38,705 bases of DNA from a virus, in the IMG/VR virus record IMGVR_UViG_3300034760_000018, positions 1 to 38,705 of that record; one strand, written 5' to 3'. Positions within the stretch are counted from its first letter, which is position 1, and each line of letters opens with the position of its first letter. The notes beneath the pieces are model-generated. The model had not been told where the DNA came from, ran no database searches, and saw only the letters and a list, made by a program, of their open reading frames with translations. This document shows, piece by piece, positions 14,641 through 22,959 of this stretch. The translations under genes were made by a program, and so were the position numbers.

Positions 14641-15236
14641 GCTCTGCGAATCCTCGGCGCGATCGGGCCTGCACCCCATTTGCGGCGTGAGCCGTCTGCC
14701 CTGAGCTCGCCAATGGCTTCATCGAAAGACATTTTCCACAGCTCAAGCCGGTCGTCTTCGGCAAGGAATGCGGATGCTTGAACCAGCGCGCCGTAGAGAT
14801 ATGCGTCAGGAGCAAGGGTGAGCAGCCAGTTGGTCGTGTTGGAAACAGTCAAGGCTGGAAGGCGGCGGCGATAGACCATGCGGATTGAGGCCGAGCCATC
14901 GCCAGGCCAGAACGAAATCGCCCCGTCCACAATCATGTAGCGGCGTGGATTGCCCGAAATCGTCGTGTCATAGCCCGCAAACTCGACCGGGCCAGTGGCG
15001 GCTAGTTGCCCGTCACCGACCGAAACCGACACCATTGAGCCGAAGTCTGCCGGCAGCGCAGTCGCATCGCCGGTTGCGGCTGTTGTGACCGTCACGTCCA
15101 TCTCAGGATCTTCGAGCAGACGGTTAAGCCGTGCCTCGGCAAGCTGGATGAAGGTCGGAACCCTCGCCGTGAGGTCGTCGCGGTCGAGCCAGTCGCCAAC
15201 GGCCGTCACCAGCTCTGCGTAGGTGGAAATACTCAT
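14637..15236 (-). CDS. Head-tail adaptor protein (SU10 adaptor-like)
   Basis: A 199-residue protein beginning with the helical motif YAELVTAVGDWLDRDDLTAR and then FIQLAEARLNRLL, the signature of the adaptor family found in podoviruses such as SU10 and functionally equivalent to T7 gp11. A beta-rich middle (LPADFGSMVSVSVG, YMIVDGAISFWPG, RMVYRRRLPAL) and C-terminal helices with YLYGALVQASAFL complete it. It should form the dodecameric ring under the portal. It overlaps the hub gene by GTGA and the upstream gene by ATGA. Confidence 0.75.
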   Translation of the reverse strand: MSISTYAELVTAVGDWLDRDDLTARVPTFIQLAEARLNRLLEDPEMDVTVTTAATGDATALPADFGSMVSVSVGDGQLAATGPVEFAGYDTTISGNPRRYMIVDGAISFWPGDGSASIRMVYRRRLPALTVSNTTNWLLTLAPDAYLYGALVQASAFLAEDDRLELWKMSFDEAIGELRADGSRRKWGAGPIAPRIRRA

Positions 15237-15574
15237 TGGACAGTGTGCAGTCGCTTGGCGGTGCGGTAGGCCAACTTGGAATGCTCAGCGACACAGCGCT
15301 TGAACTCGTTGTCCAATTCCGGCCCGCTATACAGCTTTTCCCACTCTAGCCCGCGCTGGGCGCACCATTCGATCCAAACGAGCTGGGGGATTTCAGCCAC
15401 CGGCTTGCCCAATCCATCAACCGTGGGCGCACCCTCGGCGTTAACGGCGGCAACCAAGTCCACGGCGGATTGGCCGTCCTGCCAGCGCTCGATGCGGTAT
15501 TCTTGCGTGACATCATCGAAAAACATGCGCTCGCGCACGTCACCTTCCCAATGCTCACCGATCAGTCGGATCAT
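15233..15574 (-). CDS. Conserved-position protein between capsid and adaptor genes
   Basis: A 113-residue protein from ATG 15574 (MIRLIGEHWEGDVRERMFF). The C-terminal part, PQLVWIEWCAQRGLEWEKLY followed by a charged helix ending TAKRLHTVQ, resembles short proteins that sit between capsid and adaptor genes in many podoviruses and whose role is unknown. Residues upstream of 15574 in the frame overlap the small plus-strand gene and lack a better ribosome site. Confidence 0.5.
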   Translation of the reverse strand: MIRLIGEHWEGDVRERMFFDDVTQEYRIERWQDGQSAVDLVAAVNAEGAPTVDGLGKPVAEIPQLVWIEWCAQRGLEWEKLYSGPELDNEFKRCVAEHSKLAYRTAKRLHTVQ

Positions 15575-15609
15575 TGGCGGGACTCCTGCGAATGTGTTAG
15601 GGGTGCGGC

Positions 15610-15795
15610 ATGGATGCACACCGCCGAGCGCTACTGGAGCGCATCATGGAAGAGCCTGACGTAAAGCAGCGCATTGTGACTGTTCACGCACCTGGCGGGC
15701 CTAAAGGCCTCGTTGCTTTTTTAGCTATGCGACTGGAAATGGAAGTTATGCGAGAAAAGTTGGCGGGAGCAGCCGAGGCCACCCCCGCCCGGTAG
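15610..15795 (+). CDS. Small plus-strand gene between capsid and adaptor genes (moron candidate)
   Basis: A 61-residue protein on the strand opposite to the late operon, occupying an unusually wide 224-base gap downstream of the capsid gene. It is helical and charged (LLERIMEEPDVKQR, then GLVAFLAMRLEMEVMREKLA). AGGGG lies eight bases before the ATG; TTGGCG (15574-15579) is a possible -35 but the -10 is poor. Its stop is three bases from the convergent capsid stop. The function is unknown, and the gap may instead serve as the capsid 3' region. Confidence 0.42.
   Translation: MDAHRRALLERIMEEPDVKQRIVTVHAPGGPKGLVAFLAMRLEMEVMREKLAGAAEATPAR
15755..15789 (-). terminator. Terminator-like hairpin after the capsid gene
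   Basis: On the minus strand, GGCGGG (15789-15784) pairs with CCCGCC (15767-15762) around a 16-base loop and is followed by AACTTTT. It starts 10 bases after the capsid stop. The U-tract is short, so it may only attenuate or stabilise the capsid message. Confidence 0.35.
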
Positions 15796-15798
15796 TCA

Positions 15799-16755
15799 TT
15801 AGGTAAGGTCGGCAATCACTGCGTTGCCGGCTTCCTGGTCGCTGCGCAGGGTGTATTCGGACAATACCATCCCTTTGTCGTTGTCCCCCGTCTTCGCGAG
15901 GTCTTCCACGACACGCTTGCGGCCCTTCAGATAGGCCACGGACCACAGGTCTGGATCGAGCAGGAAGACTTCCCGATCTGCGCCAGTCTGTGCGCCGCGC
16001 ATGAAGCGGTTGGTGACGATCTTCACCAGGCCGAAGTCGCCTTCGTAAGCCTGAATGGTGTTGACCATCTTCTTGTCCTCGACAGCGTAGAACTTCGTCG
16101 CTGCCGCACCCATTACGGTGGTCAGGACGCCACGCTGCTTCGGGCCGCACATCAGGAACGTGGGCTTGCCGCCCTGCGTCCATGCGTTCTGCTGCGCGGT
16201 CGTCACCATCGCGAGCGTCAAAGCCCGCTGAGTGCCGTCCGTAGCCGCCGCAGAGGTCGTGCCGTTGGCTCCACCAGCGCCGCGATCGACATTGGTGGTG
16301 ATCCAGCCACAAAGCGGGCGAAGCTGCGGCGCCGTAGCCGAGTTGCCCGTGACCGGAGCTTGGTTGGAGCAAAGCACGAACTCGATGTCGCGCTGAAGCT
16401 CGTTGCCGCGCTTACGCATCTGGTAAACCGTTTCGTTGTCACGACCGGCTTTATCCACGGCATTCTGCGTGCCCGAAACGATGATCTCCTTGCGGGAAAT
16501 CTGCGTCCGGTTGCCGGCCCGAACGGTCGGGACAGCCGCGGCAAACGTGACATCATCGCCTTGAAGCTGCGCGTTCTGCGCGGCGGTGGCGAGGGCATCG
16601 GTCTGCCATTCGTGGAAGGTTGCGTTTGCAGTGCTGGAACCCGCCATTGATTTGAACGGGGTTTCGATCGGCGAGATATTGACGATTTTATCCGCCAGGT
16701 CCTCACGGTTCCCGATTGCCGAGAACGTGAGATAGGTATTGGTTGGAACGGCCAT
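15799..16755 (-). CDS. Major capsid protein (SU10-type)
   Basis: A 318-residue HK97-fold capsid protein of the family typified by phage SU10 (DUF5309-type). Supporting features are IVNISPIETPFKSM in the N-terminal arm, HEWQTDAL, the conserved segment ISRKEIIVSGTQNAVDKAG, the helix RGNELQRDIEFVLCSNQ (spine-helix region), and the C-terminal run RFMRGAQTGADREVFLLDPD, LWSVAYLKGRK and MVLSEYTLRS. It lies between scaffold and adaptor genes with AGGA upstream of its ATG, and has no large N-terminal delta domain, so a separate scaffold is expected and found upstream. Confidence 0.85.
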   Translation of the reverse strand: MAVPTNTYLTFSAIGNREDLADKIVNISPIETPFKSMAGSSTANATFHEWQTDALATAAQNAQLQGDDVTFAAAVPTVRAGNRTQISRKEIIVSGTQNAVDKAGRDNETVYQMRKRGNELQRDIEFVLCSNQAPVTGNSATAPQLRPLCGWITTNVDRGAGGANGTTSAAATDGTQRALTLAMVTTAQQNAWTQGGKPTFLMCGPKQRGVLTTVMGAAATKFYAVEDKKMVNTIQAYEGDFGLVKIVTNRFMRGAQTGADREVFLLDPDLWSVAYLKGRKRVVEDLAKTGDNDKGMVLSEYTLRSDQEAGNAVIADLT

Positions 16756-16763
16756 TTCTGGTC

Positions 16764-17831
16764 CTACTCTGAGTTTCGAAGTTGATCGACGATCCAGCTC
16801 ACTTGACGATCGGATGATGCGTCAGAAGGGAACCGGGGCTTGGAAGATCGCGAATTGGAGCCGTCAGAGGTCAGCGATTTGATTGCTGATTTTGGAACAA
16901 CCTTGCGCTCGGGCAGGGACTGTTTGGCCGCTCGCGCCGCCATTCCTTCCCGTGCCAGATCGACAAGTTTCAACACCCGATGGTCGAGTGCATCGACAAT
17001 CTCTTCCCCGGTGAAGCCCACTTCCTTAAGTGTGCTCACAGCATCGTTGGCGAACGCCTTGAACTTGCCTTCGTCGGCAAGCTCCGGTCGCTCTTTCACG
17101 ATTGCTTCAGCGGCCTGATCGAAACGCTGTGCGCGCTCCGTCTGGAGCTGTTGCTCCTGCTGCTGCTGGGATTGCTGCCTGACTTGCGCGACATGCTGAT
17201 TCATCTGCTGGATGGCAGTCAGCCGTTCTTGAACGGCGTCCTGGGCCTGCACATAAGCCGCTGGGTCGGTGCGCTTCAGGGCGTCCCAATCGATGTTGCG
17301 CGCTTCGGAAAGCACGGGATCGTATTGGGCAAAGAGATTGGTCGCCTCTTCTAGCTGGTTCGCGTATTGCGCCTGCGCTTCGGAATGGGCGTTGGCCTTC
17401 ACAGCCTCCGCTTCTCGCCTCAGCTCGGCAGCTTCGGCAGTCTTCGCCTTGTAATCCTGAGTCCGACTGTAGCCGTTGGGCAATTCGGAAAGCGGAACCT
17501 CGATCGTCTCGCCATTGACCTTGATCTTGACCATGAGGTCAGGATTGGTGGCCAATAGCTTGGCGAAAGCGTCTGCTTCCTCGGTGCCTTCAGGGGTGTC
17601 TTCGGCAGGAGTAGGCTCGTCTGCGTCGGCTTCGGTCGCATCCTCCTCGGTTTGGGGTGCCTCTTCGGCTTCGCCCGTCCCTTCGGTATCGTTGACCAAT
17701 TCCTGCGTGATCTCCTCAAGATCGTTTGCAGGGGCTTCGTCACCTGTTCCCACGTTCAGTTCAGCAACAATGCTTTCGACGGACGCGGGCGCGTCTGCCG
17801 GTCCCGTTTCCGGGGTCGCGGCTTCTTGCAT
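16764..17831 (-). CDS. Scaffolding protein
   Basis: A 355-residue protein directly before the capsid gene. The first 90 residues are extremely acidic and disordered. VKIKVNGETIEVPLSEL (about 102-118) is the recurring phage scaffold motif, followed by a long coiled coil (125-270) with a Gln-rich run, and a basic C-terminal tail (RSSKPRFPSDASS then VSWIVDQLRN) of the kind that contacts the capsid shell. The start has AAGGA at a good distance. It should template procapsid assembly and be absent from mature heads. Confidence 0.8.
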   Translation of the reverse strand: MQEAATPETGPADAPASVESIVAELNVGTGDEAPANDLEEITQELVNDTEGTGEAEEAPQTEEDATEADADEPTPAEDTPEGTEEADAFAKLLATNPDLMVKIKVNGETIEVPLSELPNGYSRTQDYKAKTAEAAELRREAEAVKANAHSEAQAQYANQLEEATNLFAQYDPVLSEARNIDWDALKRTDPAAYVQAQDAVQERLTAIQQMNQHVAQVRQQSQQQQEQQLQTERAQRFDQAAEAIVKERPELADEGKFKAFANDAVSTLKEVGFTGEEIVDALDHRVLKLVDLAREGMAARAAKQSLPERKVVPKSAIKSLTSDGSNSRSSKPRFPSDASSDRQVSWIVDQLRNSE

Positions 17832-17882
17832 GGTGAAGTTTTCCTTGTGTTGTGCGCGTTAAGTTGCGCGGAAACTAAGCCT

Positions 17883-18308
17883 TCAGAACATCCGTGAGAT
17901 GGCGTCCCTGAAGGTGTTATAGATATGCTCTTGGCCGGGCGTCTGGCCCGCGCCTTGGGCTACCGGCGCGGCTGTAGGCGCGAATTGCCCAGCATTCGCC
18001 GGCACTTCCATATTGTTCACCCAAGGCGTCGTTGAGCCAAGCGCCGGAAGGCTCGCCAGGAACGATTGCACGGGGTCGAAACCCTGCTGCGAGCCGAATG
18101 CTGGTTGCGCTCCGGTTCCCGATCCATACTGACGTTCAGGCGTCTGATACGGCATCGGGGCTGCGGGTCGCGGGGCAAACTGGAACGAGGGCGGCGGCGT
18201 TACCGGAATAGCGGGTTGAGGCGTAGGCAAGCCCTGTGAGGGCGCTTGTGCCTGCTCCCAGGATGGCGTTTCCGCCCGCCCTGCGGTTTTCTTACCTGAA
18301 ATGCCCAT
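17883..18308 (-). CDS. Proline-rich hypothetical head-cluster protein
   Basis: A 141-residue protein, low-complexity and rich in Pro, Gln, Ala and Gly (PTPQPAIPVTPPPSFQF), ending in a short amphipathic helix (EHIYNTFRDAISRMF). It is not recognised. It sits between the portal-linked small genes and the scaffold, so an assembly cofactor is possible. Two bases separate its start from the upstream stop. Confidence 0.5.
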   Translation of the reverse strand: MGISGKKTAGRAETPSWEQAQAPSQGLPTPQPAIPVTPPPSFQFAPRPAAPMPYQTPERQYGSGTGAQPAFGSQQGFDPVQSFLASLPALGSTTPWVNNMEVPANAGQFAPTAAPVAQGAGQTPGQEHIYNTFRDAISRMF

Positions 18309-18310
18309 GC

Positions 18311-18583
18311 TTACCTCAACGGATTCTGGACACGGGCAGCGGCTATCTTGCCGTTGTCGATGATGCTCTGCAATTCGGCTTCGATGCGGCGCACGACCTT
18401 AACCGTGAGCCAGGCTATCTCTCGCTGCCGGTTAGGTCCCTCGACGCTTCCGTTTGCATCTTGAACCGGCGTTGCCTCCCACGCCTGAATTGCTGCGGCG
18501 CGGATGTTGCCAAGCGCCTCGATCAGCAAGGGATCGTCCATCAGGCGCTGAGCCTGAGATGCGCGGGCTTCGGCGTTGCTCAT
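18311..18583 (-). CDS. Small helical head-cluster protein
   Basis: A 90-residue helical protein starting at ATG 18583 (MSNAEARASQAQRLMDDPLL). The segment LIEALGNIRAAAIQAWEATP and the final VVRRIEAELQSIIDNGKIAA resemble short proteins encoded beside portal genes in other phages, of unknown role. The start overlaps the TGA of the preceding 31-residue frame (ATGA), so the three genes portal, microprotein and this one are translationally linked. Confidence 0.55.
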   Translation of the reverse strand: MSNAEARASQAQRLMDDPLLIEALGNIRAAAIQAWEATPVQDANGSVEGPNRQREIAWLTVKVVRRIEAELQSIIDNGKIAAARVQNPLR

Positions 18584-18675
18584 CGTGAAAATGTCCACAT
18601 GACGAGCGCTGCCAGAAGCTGTGCGCCCAGAATGATGGCCCCCATAAGCACAATGGCCCAGCTAAGCTCCGTCAT
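18580..18675 (-). CDS. 31-residue single-span membrane microprotein
   Basis: A frame from ATG 18675 encoding MTELSWAIVLMGAIILGAQL and ten more residues, almost entirely one transmembrane helix. Its ATG overlaps the portal stop (ATGA) and its TGA overlaps the next start (ATGA), so it fills the gap between two genes exactly. Such exact double coupling is good evidence for translation. A membrane microprotein in a head-assembly cluster has no obvious role. Confidence 0.55.
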   Translation of the reverse strand: MTELSWAIVLMGAIILGAQLLAALVMWTFSR

Positions 18676-20582
18676 CGAATGGCGCCCATCATCGGATCAA
18701 AGCTCGGATCAATCGGCACCACGTTAGCCTGCTGGCGCATCTGCTCCTTGGTGAGCTCAGTTTCCTGCCGAATGCGCTCCTTGCCAATCTCGGTTTCGGC
18801 CTTCAGCCTCGGTTCGGCGAGCGGGTCTTCCTGTGGTTGCTCTTCAGGCGCCGGCAACATTTGCTGCTGCTCCATCTCAGCCGGGTCGGTGAAATACTTG
18901 TCGCCCTTCAGCCCCATCGCCTCCTGCTGGCGCTTCAGGACTTCATGGACGTTCTCAAGCGTAACCAAGGGACCGTTTGCGCCGCCCTGGAACTCGATAA
19001 TCTGCCGCTGGATGTCGAGTAGCTGCGAAAGCTGACCGACGAGCTGGTCCTTGTTGTTCGATCCCAGCCCCACCGAAACCGTCATGTCGTAACTGGTTTT
19101 CCAGTCGGATGGATCGACCTCGATCCACTTGCCGCGAAGTCGGATGATCTCACCGGGTTCGCCATGCTGAGAAACAAGGCCAAGAAGCTTCTTGAATACA
19201 TCCTTCAGGAACTCCGCGAACTGCCGAGCCACCAATTCCTGCCGCTGCTGCGAGGCCGAGGCGATGATGTTCATGCCCGTCGCCGTCTTGTTCAGCGATT
19301 GAGCGTCCATGCCCTGATTGTAGCGGGTGACGCCCGTGCGGGACTCGCGAACCGTGTCCCAATACTCGATCATCTGCGATGCGGCGCCGAATGCAATCTC
19401 GCCACCGCTGGGCAGCGAGTTAATCGCCCCGCTCTGCCTGACCCTGACCAGCCCGCCAACGCTCGGATTGAGCAGGTCGTCCATGTTCACCTGACCATCG
19501 AGCACTTCGCGCATCGGGCGATTGGCTAGATAGAGGGCGTTATTGGCTTCCCGCTGGATCGCGGTCTTGTTCATCTGAATGTCGCGGGTCACGTCATGAA
19601 CCGACATGCCGACGAGCTTGTGGGGGATCGGGATCGGTGTCCAAGCCGAATAGGGATGGCCGTCAACCTTTTCACGGGTCAAAACCTTGCTCTGCGAGCC
19701 GCCAAGCAGCGCCTTATACCAGCACAAAACCCCGTCGCCGGAATCGGTCTTGATGTAGCACTCATCGACCCAAACCGGACGGGCCAAGTCGTCATCATCG
19801 AACTCTGGTTCGTCTGCCTGTTCGTGGCGGTTTTCAGCCTCTTCGCTGTCAGGACGCCCTGAACTCAGGTCTTTCGCCTTCTTCTCGTCAATGCCCATGT
19901 CGATGAGGTCGGCAAGCGTGACCTGCTTGGAATGGCCGAGGAACGTGGCTTGGTCGAGCGATGCAAGCCGCTCTTCGTAGAGGAACTCATCAGGCGCAAC
20001 GACATGGACACGGTAGCGCTTCACCTTCTTAGGGGCGATCGTAACGCTGTAGAGCTGGGTAGCCTCGTCAATGGCAATCGGGCCGGCGAGGTCGGGATTC
20101 TGCTCCAGCAAAGCAAGCAATTCGCTTAAGCCCAGCCCGTCATAGTCCTGCGGCGGGCCTTCGTCTTCTTCCTCCATCACGGTCTTTGCGACCCCGAGCC
20201 GATACATCAGCCCGTCTTTCATCGAGTCATGAACGACCCGGAAGGCGTTGTTGTGCGTCGAAAAGACGTGGTTCACATAGTCGGTTGCCTGGCGGGAGCC
20301 TTCTTCATCTTCAGGCCCCACAGGCTCGAAGCTGACCACCTCCTCTCCAGCCACGAACGGACGGACCAGCGAGGGCATCATGCTCTCGACCGCTTCCATC
20401 GTATCACGGCTTACGACAGTGCTAAGCCCGTCGCCGCTGTCGCCGTAATCGGAAAGATTGTCGCCACGGTAGAAACGCAGTGCCTCTTGTCGATCCCGCT
20501 GGGGCTTGGCGTCCTTGAACTTGACGCAAGCATCCCGCCGCTTGACCACCATCTCGCGGAAATCACGCGGCGGGGATGCCAT
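18672..20582 (-). CDS. Portal protein (SU10-type)
   Basis: A 636-residue portal of the SU10/P22-like group. The N-terminal clip/wing region includes RQEALRFYRGDNLSDYGD and the conserved SRDTMEAVESMMPSLVRPF. The crown-proximal core has RVHVVAPDEFLYEE, and the stem region has DIQMNKTAIQREANNALY and GMDAQSLNKTATGMN. The C-terminus is a Gln/Glu-rich coiled coil. The portal forms the dodecameric ring through which terminase pumps DNA. It lies downstream of terminase and its two-gene spacer, four bases after the preceding stop. Confidence 0.85.
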   Translation of the reverse strand: MASPPRDFREMVVKRRDACVKFKDAKPQRDRQEALRFYRGDNLSDYGDSGDGLSTVVSRDTMEAVESMMPSLVRPFVAGEEVVSFEPVGPEDEEGSRQATDYVNHVFSTHNNAFRVVHDSMKDGLMYRLGVAKTVMEEEDEGPPQDYDGLGLSELLALLEQNPDLAGPIAIDEATQLYSVTIAPKKVKRYRVHVVAPDEFLYEERLASLDQATFLGHSKQVTLADLIDMGIDEKKAKDLSSGRPDSEEAENRHEQADEPEFDDDDLARPVWVDECYIKTDSGDGVLCWYKALLGGSQSKVLTREKVDGHPYSAWTPIPIPHKLVGMSVHDVTRDIQMNKTAIQREANNALYLANRPMREVLDGQVNMDDLLNPSVGGLVRVRQSGAINSLPSGGEIAFGAASQMIEYWDTVRESRTGVTRYNQGMDAQSLNKTATGMNIIASASQQRQELVARQFAEFLKDVFKKLLGLVSQHGEPGEIIRLRGKWIEVDPSDWKTSYDMTVSVGLGSNNKDQLVGQLSQLLDIQRQIIEFQGGANGPLVTLENVHEVLKRQQEAMGLKGDKYFTDPAEMEQQQMLPAPEEQPQEDPLAEPRLKAETEIGKERIRQETELTKEQMRQQANVVPIDPSFDPMMGAIR

Positions 20583-20585
20583 CTG

Positions 20586-20858
20586 TTAAGCCTCGTCCTG
20601 CGTGACGCGCTGCTGCGGTGACGGTGCAATGCTGCCGATCTTGGCGCCTGGATATAGAACCAGGGCCTTCTCCGCGGCTTCATCGCCGGTCGCAGCCTCG
20701 ACATCGGCGAAGGTCTGCATCCCGTTCGCTGTCGCAACCGCGCAACGATAGGTCTGCACACCTGACGCGGGATATTTACGATCCCACGCCGATGCGGCTG
20801 TGGGGCTTGCTTCGGTGTGAAGCAGCGGCCCCAATTCCTGATCGGCCTTGACCGTCAC
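20586..20858 (-). CDS. Hypothetical protein between terminase and portal
   Basis: A 90-residue protein. The part QTYRCAVATANGMQTFADVE then ATGDEAAEKALVLYPGAKIG reads as strand-helix-strand and resembles the segment VVYVTAKSGDEAALKVREAH of the neighbouring upstream protein, so the two may share a small domain. The function is unknown. It overlaps the upstream gene by ATGA. Confidence 0.5.
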   Translation of the reverse strand: MTVKADQELGPLLHTEASPTAASAWDRKYPASGVQTYRCAVATANGMQTFADVEAATGDEAAEKALVLYPGAKIGSIAPSPQQRVTQDEA

Positions 20859-21406
20859 TCGCCCAAGTCCTCGATGTCAGCCTTGCCGAGCTTTTCGACG
20901 GCCTTGGCATTGGCTTCGGTCTGGACCGGAGCGAACTCGCCACCGGACTCGGCATTGGCCAGCATTATCGCTGCATCGCGCTCGCCGCCCATGCTGTTCG
21001 CATCGGGATCGCTTGCCGGCGTCACTCCACGGATCGAAGCACCGTAATTGGCCTTGTGAGCCTCACGGACCTTCAACGCCGCTTCGTCGCCCGATTTCGC
21101 GGTGACATAGACGACCTGAAGACCGCGCTTCAGCCCGCCGACTTGCTCGTCGCTGTGGACCTGGACGCTGTATTCGATCGCTTTGTCACTGTCGAAGCGC
21201 TCACCGGCAGCAGTGCCGATGTCGCCGCCTTCGAGAGCGGACTTCGGACCACGCTTGCCGCCGCCCGAACGAGTGTCGGTCGTTGGAGTGCGTGATGCCG
21301 TTGGGCTGAACTCCGGGCGAGCCGGGGTGTCGGCGGTCGTGTTGCCCGACGCATCCGTGCGGGCTGCGGGCTTGGGAGCGCCCGCGTCTGCTTTCTTGGT
21401 AGCCAT
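20855..21406 (-). CDS. Hypothetical protein downstream of terminase
   Basis: A 183-residue protein starting at ATG 21406 (MATKKADAGAPKP), 17 bases after the terminase stop. The first 70 residues are disordered (Ala/Thr/Pro/Arg). A small alpha/beta segment (LQVVYVTAKSGDEAALKVRE then NYGASIRGVTPAS) follows, then an acidic Ala-rich tail. The segment resembles one in the next gene. It is not recognised beyond that. Confidence 0.5.
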   Translation of the reverse strand: MATKKADAGAPKPAARTDASGNTTADTPARPEFSPTASRTPTTDTRSGGGKRGPKSALEGGDIGTAAGERFDSDKAIEYSVQVHSDEQVGGLKRGLQVVYVTAKSGDEAALKVREAHKANYGASIRGVTPASDPDANSMGGERDAAIMLANAESGGEFAPVQTEANAKAVEKLGKADIEDLGE

Positions 21407-21423
21407 GTTGGTGTTACCTTTCG

Positions 21424-22959
21424 TTATACAACGCGGGTGCGCTGCCTCTTCAGGGCGGATGACCACCCATCTCCATCGGGGACCGGCTCAGCAAAGGTGA
21501 GCGCTACAGCATCCCATTCGTCGGGTGATCGAATGCCACGCCGACGCATATCTTCCTTTTTCTCCAGCCAAATCCGTTGATTGGCATCGTAACCGTATCC
21601 GGGGCTGCAAGCGTCAGCCTGTAAGCTGTCGCTGTCCGGAATGTCCGCACCGCCGACCTCGTTGAGCCAATCGCGCGACCTCACCCACATCTCAGCGCGA
21701 CGATTGCGAGCGCCAGGCTTCTTGCTTCCATCGGGCAACAGCGTTTCCGGCTCCTGCGGCTCTGACCCGAAATTCACCGCCACGACACCGGGAACACCCC
21801 ACGATTTGAGCAAGTCCACAACGCCGCCTCCAAGGCCGCCTACATCGACAAAGGTGCGCTTGGGCTTCTCGGCTTCGACAATTTGTCGAACCCAATTCGC
21901 GCCAGCGACAACATCGATCTTCGACTTGCTTTCAATAACTGGAACCTTGCGGCCTTGCCGCCGAGCGATTGAGAACCGATCGTCGCCAAAGCGAGCTGGA
22001 TCGACACCCAGAACGAGAGGGCCAATGCCTTCGATGTTCGCCTTGCGCGCCCTCATGACTGTGTCTGGCTTTATCAGGCTGTCGTGGCCGCTCATCTGGA
22101 ATGCCTCGGCGGCACTCGCCGGATATTCCTGCTTGAACAGCAGGGGATCCTTTAGTTCGACAATCTTGTTACGCCGCCAAGCCATCTGAGGAGGCGTCAG
22201 ATTGAAGGCTTCTAGGTATTCCTGCTCTTCGTCGGTTGCGCGAAAGTCTTCCGGAACGGCGCGCACATATCCTTCATCCCAGAACCACGGAATGAAGATT
22301 GCCTGGTAGTCACCTAGTTCAGACTCGGCCTGTTGCCAGCGTTCGTGAAACTCGCCACCAAGCCCATTGGCGGTGCTTTCCAGCACAATTTCAGTTCCCG
22401 GCAAGTCCGGTATCGCTTGGACCACACCAGCAAAGTGTGATGCAGCATTAGGCCAGAATGCGACTTCAGAGCCGTGAAACAACTGAACCGTCTTGGAGCG
22501 CCCAACAGCCTTGGTTCCTGCTGTGCCAACCTCATAGCCACTATCCAAGCGCGGGAAATTCAGTTCCTTGGCGTTCGATGCGCCCGTTTGTGGCTTCAGC
22601 AGCTCGGGACAGTTCGTGTGGTATCGATCCACCATCCCGAACAGGTTGTCGGTGGCCGACTGCTCGTGGGTAAGAATGAACGTCCGCACGCCGCGATTGT
22701 GAGTGGTGAGCCAGTAATAGCGCCCGCCGATGTAAGTCGAGATGCCCTGTTGCCGGCCCTTCAACACCAGTGCGCGAACCTTGCCCGTGTCGCGCCTCTG
22801 CATCTCCAAACGAGAATGCAAATGCTTTTGGGCGTGGTTCAGAATGAATGGCTGAACAGGTCCAGCGGCTTTAGGCCGTATCTTTAGACAACGCTCAGCG
22901 TAGAACTCAAAATCATCTTTTGCCCGCTGCCGAAGCGCGATCTCCTCATCTGAGAACAT
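21424..22959 (-). CDS. Terminase large subunit
   Basis: A 511-residue packaging motor. The ATPase domain has an adapted Walker A KGRQQGIST (67-75), Walker B with catalytic Glu in IVLESTANG (191-199) and the coupling region after it. The RNase H-like nuclease domain has GVDPARFGDDR (Asp320), TFVDVGGLGGG (Asp372) and the final DEWDAVAL (Asp483). I start at ATG 22959 because GGAAG lies nine bases upstream; the ATG three codons earlier touches that ribosome site. It overlaps the small-subunit candidate by 14 bases. Type of packaging cannot be told from sequence alone. Confidence 0.92.
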   Translation of the reverse strand: MFSDEEIALRQRAKDDFEFYAERCLKIRPKAAGPVQPFILNHAQKHLHSRLEMQRRDTGKVRALVLKGRQQGISTYIGGRYYWLTTHNRGVRTFILTHEQSATDNLFGMVDRYHTNCPELLKPQTGASNAKELNFPRLDSGYEVGTAGTKAVGRSKTVQLFHGSEVAFWPNAASHFAGVVQAIPDLPGTEIVLESTANGLGGEFHERWQQAESELGDYQAIFIPWFWDEGYVRAVPEDFRATDEEQEYLEAFNLTPPQMAWRRNKIVELKDPLLFKQEYPASAAEAFQMSGHDSLIKPDTVMRARKANIEGIGPLVLGVDPARFGDDRFSIARRQGRKVPVIESKSKIDVVAGANWVRQIVEAEKPKRTFVDVGGLGGGVVDLLKSWGVPGVVAVNFGSEPQEPETLLPDGSKKPGARNRRAEMWVRSRDWLNEVGGADIPDSDSLQADACSPGYGYDANQRIWLEKKEDMRRRGIRSPDEWDAVALTFAEPVPDGDGWSSALKRQRTRVV

